The notes beneath the pieces were generated by a model, which made no database searches, was not told the DNA's origin, and saw only the letters and a program-made list of their open reading frames with translations. A DNA stretch of 5,881 nucleotides from a bacterium UBP3_UBA1247. Its GTDB lineage: Bacteria; UBA3054. Location: assembly GCA_002308555.1 (NCBI GenBank), contig DBWD01000035.1, forward strand, positions 1 through 5,881, written 5' to 3'. Shown here piece by piece: positions 1-5,881 of this stretch. Within the stretch, counting starts at the first letter, position 1; every line of letters begins with the position of its first letter. The translations under genes and the position numbers were made by a program.

Positions 1-544
1 TCCAGGCGGAGTCGTCGAAGGTGGACCTGTACCAGATCCCGTCGATGTCGCCGTTTTCGGGGACCAGGTAGCGGCAGAAGGAATTGGTCGATCTTAGGAT
101 AATTTCCTCGGTGGTCACCTTGCAGCCGTCGCCGTAACTGACGTCCTCGTACTGCACGGGGAAAGTGGGCGCGTATTCGGAGACCACCTGACCCGCCGGG
201 TTATAAAGGCCTAAGTACTCGCCGCTGGCGGAAAGCTTGAAACCGGTGTGCATCTCCTCGCCGGGCTCGGAGATCTCCCGGTCGGAGCACCAGACGAGCA
301 TATAGGTGCCGGCCACGAAGTTGGTGGCGGGGAAATCCCATTTGTGGGGCTTCTTCGCGTTGTCGGTCAGTCCCCAGCCTTCCAAGGAAAAGGTGTCGCC
401 GTCGTTGTAGAGCTCCACCCAGTCGGAACTGTCGCCGAAAGAATCCTTGATGGTCCCCTTGTTGGAAGCCATGAACTCCGTGATGCGCACGGCGGGAAGG
501 GTGAGGGCGCCGAAAAGTAATGTCAGGAAAAGCGTTCGCTTCAT
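1..544 (-). CDS. Exported lamin-tail-domain (LTD) protein, 3' end outside the window
   Basis: The gene starts at ATG 544-542 and is open for 181 codons to the left edge, so the C-terminus is missing. Residues 1-18 form a signal peptide (MKR, then a Leu/Phe-rich core, likely cleaved after LPA at A18). Residues 19 to about 140 read as a lamin-tail domain: ITEFMASN (21-28), DWVELYN (41-47), GWGLTDN (56-62), KWDFP (68-72), FKLSASGEYLGLY (102-114), FP-x-Q-x-x-DVSYG (128-138). After it comes RYLVP (158-162) and a W...FDDSAW stretch (171-181). In bacterial LTD proteins of the PVC group such a stretch often opens a jelly-roll module, frequently followed by a CotH-kinase-like domain; that continuation is inferred. 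LTDs are immunoglobulin-fold modules of secreted or surface proteins and probably bind ligands or proteins rather than catalyse. A good Shine-Dalgarno site supports the start. It lies 40 bp after the 433-residue gene with no terminator between them, so it is probably co-transcribed. LTD call firm; overall function unknown. Confidence 0.85.
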   Translation of the reverse strand, partial: MKRTLFLTLLFGALTLPAVRITEFMASNKGTIKDSFGDSSDWVELYNDGDTFSLEGWGLTDNAKKPHKWDFPATNFVAGTYMLVWCSDREISEPGEEMHTGFKLSASGEYLGLYNPAGQVVSEYAPTFPVQYEDVSYGDGCKVTTEEIILRSTNSFCRYLVPENGDIDGIWYRSTFDDSAW

Positions 545-551
545 GTTTTAT

Positions 552-555
552 CTCC
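552..555 (-). promoter_or_regulatory. Shine-Dalgarno site of the LTD gene
   Basis: On the minus strand GGAG sits 7 nt upstream of the ATG at 544-542, which fixes that start. It is the clearest ribosome binding site among the minus-strand genes here. Confidence 0.7.
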
Positions 556-584
556 GAAAAGTCTTTTTGAAATCAAGATCGGGT

Positions 585-1886
585 TTAAAAGTTTTTCAGG
601 CTGAAAACCTCGCTCAGGTTTTGGTGTATGACGTAGCAGTCGTTGCTCTGCCCGGCGTTGAGTTCCAGGAAATTCTCCAGGGTGCCGGTCTTCGCCCCGT
701 TTTTGACCAGGAGCCTGTCCAGCGTTCCGCCCTCCGCCGCCGCGGCCTTGGGCAGGATTATGTCGAGCCCGCCGTCCAGTTTCTCCGAGAGCCTCAGGAT
801 CTCCCGCCAGTTGTTCAGGCTGATCTTGGAGGTGTCGCAGCGGAAGCGGAAGGAGGCCGTGCCTTCGGGGAAATCCGTTTCGCCCAGGCAGGAGGCCGCG
901 GGGCCAAAGCTCAGAAATTCCTTGGCGCTCTCCAGGGCGCCCGCCACCTGGGAAAGGATGCCCAGGTTGAAGCCGGTCTTCTTGGCCTTCTTCAAGGAGG
1001 CGAGGTTGGTCCTGAACTCGTTGAATTTTCCCAGATGGCAGTTGGCCAGGGAAAAGTTCAGGCGCAGGGGCAGCTTTTCCCCGTCCCAGGCGGCTTCGGT
1101 CTCAAGGTCGAGGTTGGTGAAGTGCAGCTTGTTGCTCACGGAGCCGCTGACCACGCAGATGCCGGAGCCGGCGCTCAGCTTCCCGCCGGTGACTTCCTCC
1201 AGCGTGCCCGTCACGGAATAGGCGATCAGATTCTCGCCCAGGATGCGGCTGCCGCCACGCAGGAAGAAATTGGTGAAGCCGCCGGAGCCCATGTCGGCGC
1301 CCGCGGCCTGGCACTCGAAGGAAGTAGACTTGCCAGAGAGCGGCACGGTGAGGCTGCCCCTGATGTCCCTGACTTCGCAGGCTATGGAATTGGCCAGGGA
1401 ATAGCCCGGGGCCACGGTCTCCAGCGCCTCCAGGGGCAGCTTGCCGCCGGGGATGACGAAGGAGGCCCTGACACAGGCGTCCCAGCCCAGGCTGGCCTTC
1501 AGGTCCATCTCCTTCTCGATGTTGCCCGGGGCGATGAGCACGGTCTGGCCCTCGCCCTTGCAGTAAAAAGTCTTGTCCTTCAAGGAGGGGCAGTGGTAGA
1601 TCTCGAAGGAGGAGCGCAGCACCACGGAGGTGAGCGTCCCCATCCAGGCCGCCTTCTGGTTTTCGTCCAGATAGCCGCCCAGCAGCTCCAGGGCATTGAA
1701 TTCCAGCTGGCAGAAAGACCTCAGATAGCCCTTGTCGTAGCTTCGGACCGCCTTCTCCCCCAGCGGGGAACGCCGGAAGAAGGAGCGGATCTCCCGCTCC
1801 GCCAGATAACCGTTCAAACAGGGCAGGACCGCCAGAACGGCCAGCAGCAGAATCAGCAATAACGGCGCTTTGCGCATGATCTTCAT
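585..1886 (-). CDS. Exported or membrane-anchored protein, DUF945/YdgA-like (433 aa)
   Basis: Function unknown. The N-terminus has a basic start (MKIMRK) and a hydrophobic run at about residues 8-24 with no clean cleavage site, so it is either an uncleaved anchor or a signal peptide; the rest would lie outside the cytoplasm. The body is rich in alternating polar/hydrophobic beta-type stretches. Landmarks are GYLRS at 53-57, IYHCP at 96-100, LRLNFSL at 274-280 and a W360-R-E-I element near the C-terminus. These occur in the same order as in the 379-residue protein encoded just upstream. The SYDKGYLRS and IYHCP positions recall the Y..G...S and HGP motifs of the DUF945 (YdgA) family, but similarity is weak and judged by eye. 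There are 12 cysteines, many for an exported protein. The start lies 2 bp past the upstream stop, so translation is probably coupled; upstream GAGAAG is a weak ribosome site. An in-frame Met at residue 4 is an alternative start. Confidence 0.85.
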   Translation of the reverse strand: MKIMRKAPLLLILLLAVLAVLPCLNGYLAEREIRSFFRRSPLGEKAVRSYDKGYLRSFCQLEFNALELLGGYLDENQKAAWMGTLTSVVLRSSFEIYHCPSLKDKTFYCKGEGQTVLIAPGNIEKEMDLKASLGWDACVRASFVIPGGKLPLEALETVAPGYSLANSIACEVRDIRGSLTVPLSGKSTSFECQAAGADMGSGGFTNFFLRGGSRILGENLIAYSVTGTLEEVTGGKLSAGSGICVVSGSVSNKLHFTNLDLETEAAWDGEKLPLRLNFSLANCHLGKFNEFRTNLASLKKAKKTGFNLGILSQVAGALESAKEFLSFGPAASCLGETDFPEGTASFRFRCDTSKISLNNWREILRLSEKLDGGLDIILPKAAAAEGGTLDRLLVKNGAKTGTLENFLELNAGQSNDCYVIHQNLSEVFSLKNF

Positions 1887-1888
1887 AA

Positions 1889-3028
1889 CTATCGCTTCTC
1901 TTTTCCGTTAATCAGTAATTTATCCTGACCGCAAGTTATCACGATCTTGTTTCCGTCCCCGGCCAGCGCCGGGAGCCCCCAGAAGTCGGGCACGTTTCCG
2001 CCCTCGAATTCCGCTTCCAAACACAGTCCCGCGAAAAGCTCCTCCCAGGAAGAGGGCGCCGACTCGTTCTTGAAAGACAAGGAGACCCTGGCCGTGAAAG
2101 GCGTTTGTCCCTTGGCCGCGGCGGTCAGTTCCGCTTTCGTGAAATTCCTTACGATCCGGGCGGGGTCCTCGTCTTTCAGGGAATCCAGGAGGGAGCCGCG
2201 GCGGACGGTCCTGGCCAGGATCCTTCTCAAGATCTCCGGCTCGGGCCCGTCAAAGTTCAGTTCGATCTCCGTCTCGCCCAGCTCAGATTTGTCCAGCGCG
2301 AGCTCCGAAGCCTTCAGGCCGAGGGCGTAGCGCGCGCGGCCTTTTTCCGGCGACTCGGCCCGGGCGGTGAAGACCAGGTTGCTCAGCCGGCTCTCAAAAA
2401 GTTTCAGAAGGGAGGCGGCGGTGCGGTTTTCCCAGACCCGGCCGTCGGAACGGCTCTCCGAGGAGAGTCCCGCCGCGGCCACGCCGGGCCAGAGGGCGAA
2501 GTTGTCCGCGCCGAATTTCCAGGTGTCGTTTTTCCCGCCGAAGCGTCCGCTTTTGCTTTCCCTGAGAACGCAGTTCTGGAAGACCAGCACCAGGCCGCCC
2601 GCGTCGCCGGCGCAGTCGTCGAACTTAAGGACGCGCTCGCAGCCGCCGTCCAGCCTGTTGGTCAGCCACTCCTGGCAGCTGACTTTCCAGTCCGGCCCTC
2701 CCAGGGAGAGGAAGGTGACGCCGGCGCCCCACATGAGTTTTTTCGGCCCGTTGTAAATAACGGTGGAGACGTTCAGGGTCTTGTCGCGGAAAAGGTCGAC
2801 CACCTCGGGCCTCAGGCCCAGGGAGGACACGGTGGTGGAAAAAGGCTCCCGCAGCCTGAGGGAAGACTCCAGGTATCCCACCTTCGTCTCGAAGGGACGC
2901 TCGTTCATGCCCAGCTCCGCGCAGACGGACTGGAAGCGCTCCTTGCAAAGATCCACGCTCCTGCTTCCGCAGAACCAGGGGGCGAGGGCGCACAGCAAAA
3001 CGAGTATGACTACGATCAGATATTTCAT
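1889..3028 (-). CDS. Exported or membrane-anchored protein, DUF945/YdgA-like (379 aa)
   Basis: Function unknown. Residues 1-20 (MKYLIVVILV, then Leu/Ala up to WFC) form a signal peptide or N-terminal anchor, which supports the chosen ATG even though no Shine-Dalgarno site is visible upstream. Landmarks are VGYLESS (50-56), IYNGP (91-95), KFGADNFALWP (171-181), a beta-type IELNFDG segment (255-261) and SSWEEL (326-331). IYNGP resembles the HGP motif seen early in DUF945 (YdgA) proteins, and the later pattern of charged beta strands also fits that family, but I rank this as a tentative match. The order of landmarks matches the 433-residue protein downstream, suggesting a tandem duplication followed by strong divergence. 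Ten cysteines are present. It is the first gene after a terminator and probably the first of a three-gene operon. Confidence 0.85.
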   Translation of the reverse strand: MKYLIVVILVLLCALAPWFCGSRSVDLCKERFQSVCAELGMNERPFETKVGYLESSLRLREPFSTTVSSLGLRPEVVDLFRDKTLNVSTVIYNGPKKLMWGAGVTFLSLGGPDWKVSCQEWLTNRLDGGCERVLKFDDCAGDAGGLVLVFQNCVLRESKSGRFGGKNDTWKFGADNFALWPGVAAAGLSSESRSDGRVWENRTAASLLKLFESRLSNLVFTARAESPEKGRARYALGLKASELALDKSELGETEIELNFDGPEPEILRRILARTVRRGSLLDSLKDEDPARIVRNFTKAELTAAAKGQTPFTARVSLSFKNESAPSSWEELFAGLCLEAEFEGGNVPDFWGLPALAGDGNKIVITCGQDKLLINGKEKR

Positions 3029-3072
3029 GATTCGCGCGGTTCGGGCATTTGAACAAATAAGTACTATTTATC

Positions 3073-3081
3073 ATTTTAGCA
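3073..3081 (-). promoter_or_regulatory. Extended -10 promoter element for the DUF945-like/LTD operon
   Basis: The minus strand reads TGCTAAAAT, an extended -10 (TGn plus a 5/6 match to TATAAT) in an AT-rich gap. Transcription would start near 3066, giving a leader of about 38 nt before the ATG at 3028. No convincing -35 hexamer is seen at 16-18 bp, which is tolerated with a TGn extension. It lies just past the terminator of the preceding gene, where a new promoter is expected. Confidence 0.45.
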
Positions 3082-3104
3082 TATTTTGGGTATTTTTCGC
3101 GCGT

Positions 3105-3130
3105 AAAAAAAGCGCGGCCGAAAGCCGCGC
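3105..3130 (-). terminator. Intrinsic terminator of the 661-aa gene
   Basis: On the minus strand a perfect 7-bp GC stem (GCGCGGC / GCCGCGC, arms 3124-3130 and 3112-3118) with a 5-nt loop TTTCG is followed at once by seven T residues (3111-3105). It starts 21 bp after the TAG stop at 3154-3152. The plus strand has no T-tract after the hairpin, so it acts in one direction only. Confidence 0.92.
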
Positions 3131-3151
3131 GCCGACCCGATAGGAAAACGC

Positions 3152-5137
3152 CTAATCTTCCTGGGGGAACCACCTGAGGGCCTGGGCCTCCCGGCCCAGC
3201 TTGGTGCCGGGGCACCTGGCGGTCAGCGTCTCGTAAAAGCGGCGGGAGACCTCGCCGTCGCAGTTCTCCGTCCATTTGCCGGCCTCGCACAATATCTCCG
3301 CCAGGGGATCGCTGTTCTCCGGCAGGAGCTCCACCGCCAGCCAGACCTGGCTCACGGCGTTCTCCAGGCAGACTTCCCGGGCGGAGAGTTTGGGAGTGTT
3401 TCTGAAGACCCGCCCGTCCTCGTCGGCGCTGAAGGGCGCCAGCTGGCTGCCCCGGCGGCTGCGCAGCTGGTGCTGCCACAGTCCGAAGTTGGCCTCGCGC
3501 CCCTCGCTTATCAGCCAGTCCGGAGCGTTCTCCGCGGCGAAGAGCCGCGCGCCGCCGTAGTAGATGGCGCGGGCGGCGTCGCATCTGGCGGTGCCGCGCT
3601 CCGCGGCGTCCAGGGAAGCGTTCTCGCCCATTTCCAGGGAAGTCAGTATCTGTTCCGCGTGGGTCCTGGGAAGCCGGGGATAATAAGCCAGGGCTTCCCT
3701 GAGCCGGCCCGCCCGGGCCAGCCGCCTGGCCAGCAGATAGCGCAGCTTGGCTTCCAATTGCTCGTCGCCCGTTTTCGACCGCTCCCGCTCCCTGAGGAAA
3801 TTCTGAAGCTCGCCGAGTTCCAGCACGTCCTCGGCTATGTAGGCCGTCTCCTGCCAGTCGCCGTTTTGCAAGGTGACTTTCAAGGCCTCCCTGTAAAGAC
3901 CGTCGGAAAGATAGAGCACGGCCAGCTCGTGGCCGATCTCCTCCCTCAGCAGCGGCGGGGCCTCGCTGAAGCTGTAGAAGATCACCGCCAGGTCGCTCAT
4001 GGCGCCCTTGCGGTCGGACTTCGCCAGCTTGCTCTTGGCCAGTATCCAGGCGGCGAAGGGCGCCATGGCCCGGGCGGCGTTCAAAGCGTCCGCGGTCAGG
4101 GCCGGGTCGCCAGCGCGGTAGGCCGCCACCGCCGCCAGGTCCGCCGCGTCCTTAAGCCCGTCCTCCGCCTTCAACGTCCTGAGCCAGTTCACGATCAGCC
4201 GCTTGTCGGAGTCGCTCAAAGCCAGGAGCCGCAGGTCGGAATACAAAGTGGCCGCGTGCCAGGTGGTCATGGCCGCCACCGCTTTCGAGCGGGCCGCGAT
4301 CTTCAGGTCCACGCCGGAGCTCTGCAATATAAGCTGGGCGATGTGGCGGACCATCTCCTCGTTGCGGAAGCCCAGGAGATTGAGGGCGAAATAGCAGTTC
4401 ATGGCCTGGGGATAGTTGGTCACCGCGGCATAGGCCGAAGCCTCGAAGCGCAGAAGGCAGGCCGCCAGCTTGTGGTCGTTCAGAGGCTTTCTGTAAAACT
4501 CCTGGCGCAAAGCCTCCAGCTCCCTCAGCGTCCTGTAGGGATCGGACTCCGCGTAGGACTCCGCCATCAGGACCCGGCCCCAGCCGGCGCAGTAGGTCTT
4601 GCGGTTGGGCGGCAGCTGCGCCAGCTTTTCCCAATGCCGGCGGGCCTCCTCCGTTTCGCCGTTGTAGAAATGCTGGAGGCCGTCCAGCAGGAAAAGGAAT
4701 TCCTCCGGCATGTCGTGGGGAAACTCGATGGTCTCCAATCCCGGCTTCTCCGACTGGTCGTAGAGCCCGTAGCCGGCCCAGTGGCGGCGGTAATTGTAAT
4801 CGTCCCGGGCCCGGGTGTAAGCCAGAAAATTGGTCTCGGCGGCGGAATAGATCTCCAGAAGCTCCCGCTGGCGGTCGGCGTTCAGCTTGCTCAAAGTCAG
4901 GGCCTGGGCGAACTCCTCGCCCCCGGGCTGCCAGCCCGTCAGCTCGCCCTCGGGAAGCTTGTCCCGGCCGGAGAGCGCCACCACCGCGCTGTTGGTGGGC
5001 CAGGGCGCCAGGTCGGAAAGGATCTCCACCGCCGCGTCCGCGGACAGAAGGAAGTCCTCGCCGCCGGACTGCCCGCGGCAGGGAAGCGCGGAAAGAAGAA
5101 GCGGAAGAAGTGTGAATATAAAAGCATACCGCAGCAT
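3152..5137 (-). CDS. Secreted TPR-like helical-repeat protein (661 aa)
   Basis: Probably a periplasmic or secreted protein-protein interaction scaffold; the partner is unknown. Residues 1 to about 23 are a signal peptide (MLRY, hydrophobic core, ending near ALPCRGQ). C20 is preceded by ALP, a poor lipobox, so a lipoprotein is less likely. The rest is almost all amphipathic helix. TPR-like units are visible at about 149-177 (FYNGETEEARRHWEKL), 404-427 (YLSDGLYREALKV) and 467-490 (LARRLARAGRLREALAYYPRLP). The C-terminal part holds an ENAPDW stretch (536-541) and a terminal block with LLPENSDPLAEILCEAG, RRFYETL, RCPGTKLGREA and RWFP (604-658). I recall such an ending from TPR proteins of Lentisphaerota, Verrucomicrobiota and Planctomycetota, but cannot verify it here. 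It is monocistronic between its own promoter and a strong terminator and diverges from an M48 protease gene. No Shine-Dalgarno site precedes the ATG. Confidence 0.88.
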   Translation of the reverse strand: MLRYAFIFTLLPLLLSALPCRGQSGGEDFLLSADAAVEILSDLAPWPTNSAVVALSGRDKLPEGELTGWQPGGEEFAQALTLSKLNADRQRELLEIYSAAETNFLAYTRARDDYNYRRHWAGYGLYDQSEKPGLETIEFPHDMPEEFLFLLDGLQHFYNGETEEARRHWEKLAQLPPNRKTYCAGWGRVLMAESYAESDPYRTLRELEALRQEFYRKPLNDHKLAACLLRFEASAYAAVTNYPQAMNCYFALNLLGFRNEEMVRHIAQLILQSSGVDLKIAARSKAVAAMTTWHAATLYSDLRLLALSDSDKRLIVNWLRTLKAEDGLKDAADLAAVAAYRAGDPALTADALNAARAMAPFAAWILAKSKLAKSDRKGAMSDLAVIFYSFSEAPPLLREEIGHELAVLYLSDGLYREALKVTLQNGDWQETAYIAEDVLELGELQNFLRERERSKTGDEQLEAKLRYLLARRLARAGRLREALAYYPRLPRTHAEQILTSLEMGENASLDAAERGTARCDAARAIYYGGARLFAAENAPDWLISEGREANFGLWQHQLRSRRGSQLAPFSADEDGRVFRNTPKLSAREVCLENAVSQVWLAVELLPENSDPLAEILCEAGKWTENCDGEVSRRFYETLTARCPGTKLGREAQALRWFPQED

Positions 5138-5144
5138 GAAAATA

Positions 5145-5173
5145 ATTATACAATCTTAGCCCCCAAAGATAAA
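5145..5173 (-). promoter_or_regulatory. Promoter of the TPR-like gene, probably leaderless
   Basis: The minus strand has a perfect -10 TATAAT at 5150-5145. A weak -35 (TTTATC, 3/6, at 5173-5168) sits 17 bp upstream. Only 7 nt separate the -10 from the ATG at 5137, so transcription should begin at or within a base or two of the start codon. This agrees with the absence of a Shine-Dalgarno site. Confidence 0.5.
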
Positions 5174-5181
5174 AGAGGCCC

Positions 5182-5212
5182 TGGACAAACGGCCGGCGTC
5201 TTATGCTATAAT
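5182..5212 (+). promoter_or_regulatory. Promoter of the M48 protease gene
   Basis: An extended -10, TGCTATAAT (5204-5212, perfect TATAAT), is preceded by TGGACA (5182-5187, 5/6 to TTGACA) with a long 19-bp spacer. Transcription would start near 5219, leaving a leader of about 31 nt that contains the Shine-Dalgarno site. It diverges from the TPR-like gene promoter within the same 112-bp gap, so a regulator bound here could act on both. Confidence 0.6.
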
Positions 5213-5237
5213 TTTAGAAAATAATCCCTTAAAATAC

Positions 5238-5242
5238 AGGAG
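5238..5242 (+). promoter_or_regulatory. Shine-Dalgarno site of the M48 protease gene
   Basis: AGGAG sits 7 nt before the ATG at 5250-5252, which sets this start; the encoded N-terminus is a proper lipoprotein signal. Confidence 0.85.
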
Positions 5243-5249
5243 AAAAATT

Positions 5250-5881
5250 ATGCGTCACGCTTCCCTTTTCGCTCTGGTCCTGGTCGCTTTCCTGCTCCAG
5301 GCCTGCTACACCGTTCCCGTCACCGGCCGCTCGGCCTTCATCATGACATCCGTGGCCGAGGAAAAAGCGCTGGGCCTGGAAGCCTACAACGCCTACAAGA
5401 CCAACTCGGTGGTCCTGAACGACTACGCCATCAACAACCGCATCAAGACCATCGGACAGCGCATCGCGAAAATCGCGGAGCAGGACACTCCGGGCATGGA
5501 ATGGGAATGGGAATTCGTGGTCTTCAATGACAGCCAGACCGCAAACGCCTGGTGCCTGCCCGGCGGCAAGGTGGCCGTCTACACCGGCATTCTCCCCTAC
5601 GCCAAGAACGACGCGCAGCTGGCCACCGTCATGGCCCATGAGATCGGCCACGCGGTCGCCCGCCACGGCGTCGAGAGGATGGGCACCGAAACCATGGTCA
5701 ACGTGGTGGGAAGCGTGATCGGCTCCAGCGTCTCCGAAGCCAACGCTGACGCGGTCCTGGCCGCCTACGGCGTGGGCTCCAGCCTCTTCGTGACCCTGCC
5801 CTTCTCCCGCGACGACGAGTACGAGGCCGACCAGATCGGCATGAACTTCATGGCCAGGGCCGGCTACGATCCCAACGAAGC
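5250..5881 (+). CDS. M48-family zinc metalloprotease lipoprotein, C-terminus outside the window
   Basis: This is a peptidase M48 (LoiP/YcaL/BepA-type), a zinc endopeptidase that in characterised relatives works in periplasmic or outer-membrane protein quality control. The visible 210 codons include a lipoprotein signal with lipobox LQAC (acylated C19). The mature start YTVPVTGRSAF is typical of the family. Next come WEFVVFND (87-94), NAWCLPGGKVAVYTGIL (99-115) and the zinc-binding HEIGH (130-134: H130 and H134 ligands, E131 catalytic). SRDDEYEAD (186-194) carries E190 as the likely third ligand and the conserved D194. All catalytic residues are present, so the enzyme should be active. After C19 the residues are YT rather than an Asp at +2, so outer-membrane sorting is expected by the enterobacterial rule. 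The open frame reaches the right edge at GYDPNEA, where family members continue with a helical part. Its promoter faces away from the TPR-like gene. Confidence 0.95.
   Translation, partial: MRHASLFALVLVAFLLQACYTVPVTGRSAFIMTSVAEEKALGLEAYNAYKTNSVVLNDYAINNRIKTIGQRIAKIAEQDTPGMEWEWEFVVFNDSQTANAWCLPGGKVAVYTGILPYAKNDAQLATVMAHEIGHAVARHGVERMGTETMVNVVGSVIGSSVSEANADAVLAAYGVGSSLFVTLPFSRDDEYEADQIGMNFMARAGYDPNE

Noticed and set aside
447..1862. Long open frame of 471 codons on the plus strand
   Set aside because: It lies antisense to the 433-residue gene. Its product is a Gly/Gln/Ala/Val-rich sequence with no domain pattern, typical of the complement of a GC-rich gene, while the minus-strand product has a signal segment and proper operon spacing.
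2105..3052. Open frame of 315 codons on the plus strand
   Set aside because: It is the complement of the 379-residue gene, with no ribosome site and no recognisable motif.
3055..3069. Small inverted repeat AAATA-AGTAC-TATTT near the predicted transcription start
   Set aside because: A 5-bp AT-only stem is too weak to claim as an operator or RNA structure.
2625..3584. Minus-strand frame of 319 codons bridging the gap between two genes
   Set aside because: It runs through the intrinsic terminator and overlaps both flanking genes in another frame. Its Arg/Pro/Gly-rich composition marks it as an out-of-frame shadow.
5206..5217. Near-palindrome CTATAATTTTAG over the -10 of the protease promoter
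   Set aside because: It is mostly the -10 hexamer itself plus AT-rich context, so no operator is claimed.
3470..5224. Long open frame of 584 codons on the plus strand
   Set aside because: It is antisense to the TPR-like gene, has low-complexity Gln/Gly/Val/Arg composition, and runs through the divergent promoter region.
5229..5666. Minus-strand frame of 145 codons inside the protease gene
   Set aside because: It is antisense to the M48 gene, whose HEIGH and EYEAD motifs prove the plus frame.

Overview
The window is GC-rich (about 60% by eye) and densely coded. It comes from a Gram-negative-type bacterium and holds five protein genes, all with export signals: four on the minus strand and one, cut by the right edge, on the plus strand. 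No RNA genes, insertion sequences, CRISPR arrays or phage genes are visible. Several features suggest the PVC superphylum (Lentisphaerota, Kiritimatiellota or Verrucomicrobiota): a lamin-tail-domain protein whose downstream part ends in a W...FDDSAW motif, a secreted TPR-like protein ending in RWFP, and a mix of genes with and without Shine-Dalgarno sites. That placement rests on remembered family resemblance and has not been tested by a search.

Right part (5138-5881): a 112-bp divergent intergenic region separates a plus-strand M48-family metalloprotease lipoprotein (HEIGH, then EYEAD; C-terminus outside the window) from a minus-strand secreted 661-residue helical-repeat protein. The plus promoter is an extended -10 (TGCTATAAT) with a good Shine-Dalgarno site. 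The minus promoter has a perfect TATAAT only 7 nt from the ATG, so that transcript is probably leaderless. The 661-residue gene ends at a clear intrinsic terminator.

Middle (3028 down to 585): after that terminator, an AT-rich gap carries an extended -10 element that probably starts a second minus-strand unit. Its first two genes encode exported proteins of 379 and 433 residues, only 2 bp apart. They share a layout (N-terminal hydrophobic segment, a GYL-x-S motif, an I-Y-x-x-P motif near residue 95, beta-rich body, a W-x-E-[IL] element near the C-terminus). They look like diverged paralogues of the DUF945/YdgA type.

Left part (544 down to 1): 40 bp further on, with a good Shine-Dalgarno site, begins an exported lamin-tail-domain protein that runs off the left edge.

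Taken together this is a cell-envelope neighbourhood: an outer-membrane-type protease, a TPR-like periplasmic or secreted scaffold, two anchored DUF945-like proteins and a surface or secreted LTD protein. No defence system or metabolic pathway is evident. The most interesting candidates are the DUF945-like pair and the M48/TPR divergent pair.
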